The translations under genes and the position numbers were made by a program. Shown here one piece after another: positions 63,982 to 64,000 of a DNA stretch of 64,000 nucleotides. How positions within the stretch are numbered: position 1 is the stretch's first letter; each line of letters opens with the position of its first letter. Source of the DNA: Reichenbachiella agarivorans (GTDB taxonomy: Bacteria > Bacteroidota > Bacteroidia > Cytophagales > Cyclobacteriaceae); NCBI RefSeq assembly GCF_025502585.1, contig NZ_CP106679.1, forward strand, positions 477,001-541,000. Reading direction: 5' to 3'. The notes under the pieces were generated by a model that saw nothing but the letters and a program-made list of their open reading frames with translations, searched no databases and was not told the DNA's origin.

Positions 63982-64000
63982 AGATTACTTGAAGTAATCT
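63982..64000 (+). terminator. Hairpin after the TPR gene, cut by the window end
   Basis: AGATTACTTGAAGTAATCT is a perfect 8-bp stem with a 3-base loop, 15 bases after the TPR stop codon. The following bases, where a T-run would be, lie outside the window. Confidence 0.5.

Noticed and set aside
1-64000. tRNA, rRNA, CRISPR arrays, prophage or complete insertion sequences
   Set aside because: None was recognised on reading both strands; a tRNA or covariance-model scan would be needed to exclude small RNAs.

Overview
The window looks like a chromosomal segment of a marine-type Bacteroidota, most likely order Cytophagales (Reichenbachiella-like). The basis is SusC/SusD pairs, type IX secretion (T9SS) C-terminal tails, beta-propeller (Reg_prop/Y_Y_Y) sensors, a lipoprotein TamA (TamL), LytS/LytR-type two-component proteins, few Shine-Dalgarno sequences and moderate GC. 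The taxon is inference; no rRNA or tRNA gene was seen. Most of the window is ordinary, intact chromosome with short intergenic gaps.

Layout. 1-6.4 kb: 5'-truncated murA with Asp at the usual catalytic Cys site, a phytase-like propeller protein, a methyltransferase, a DinB-like protein, a Crp/Fnr regulator with a perfect FNR-type box between it and the DinB gene, and an AGCS amino-acid/sodium symporter. 6.4-12.3 kb: a GH2 enzyme divergent from a large receptor that joins a 14-motif propeller/Y_Y_Y sensor to a chemoreceptor signalling domain. 12.5-19.6 kb: a T9SS-secreted LamG/LRR protein, a cadherin-like/DUF1566 lipoprotein and a TPR histidine kinase with a LytTR regulator.

20.1-35.9 kb: a polysaccharide utilisation locus, probably for laminarin or another beta-1,3-glucan. 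One minus-strand operon encodes a PKD lipoprotein, two GH16 enzymes, SusC, SusD and a T9SS-tailed DUF5107-type protein of unknown activity. The divergent strand carries a membrane propeller/LuxR-HTH regulator and a GH3 beta-glucosidase. The expected flow is surface binding and GH16 cleavage, SusCD import, then GH3 hydrolysis in the periplasm.

36-40.3 kb: a class C beta-lactamase-fold hydrolase, a decayed DUF4421-like fragment and an ArsR-AHSA1-DoxX-YdeI-YdeI operon. 40.4-46.7 kb: a TetR-TolC-MFP-RND drug efflux operon. 46.8-54.2 kb: YihY and DUF748 proteins, then a TetR / degenerate-ATPase ABC / HlyD / TolC export operon. 54.2-63 kb: the TamL-TamB outer-membrane assembly pair and a divergent Omp85-type barrel, then a TPR protein.

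Non-coding structure includes two copies of a MITE-like element with 16-bp terminal inverted repeats, one carrying a nested palindromic repeat, a second palindromic element after the GH3 gene, several hairpin terminators, and palindromes positioned as operators for the Crp/Fnr and TetR regulators.
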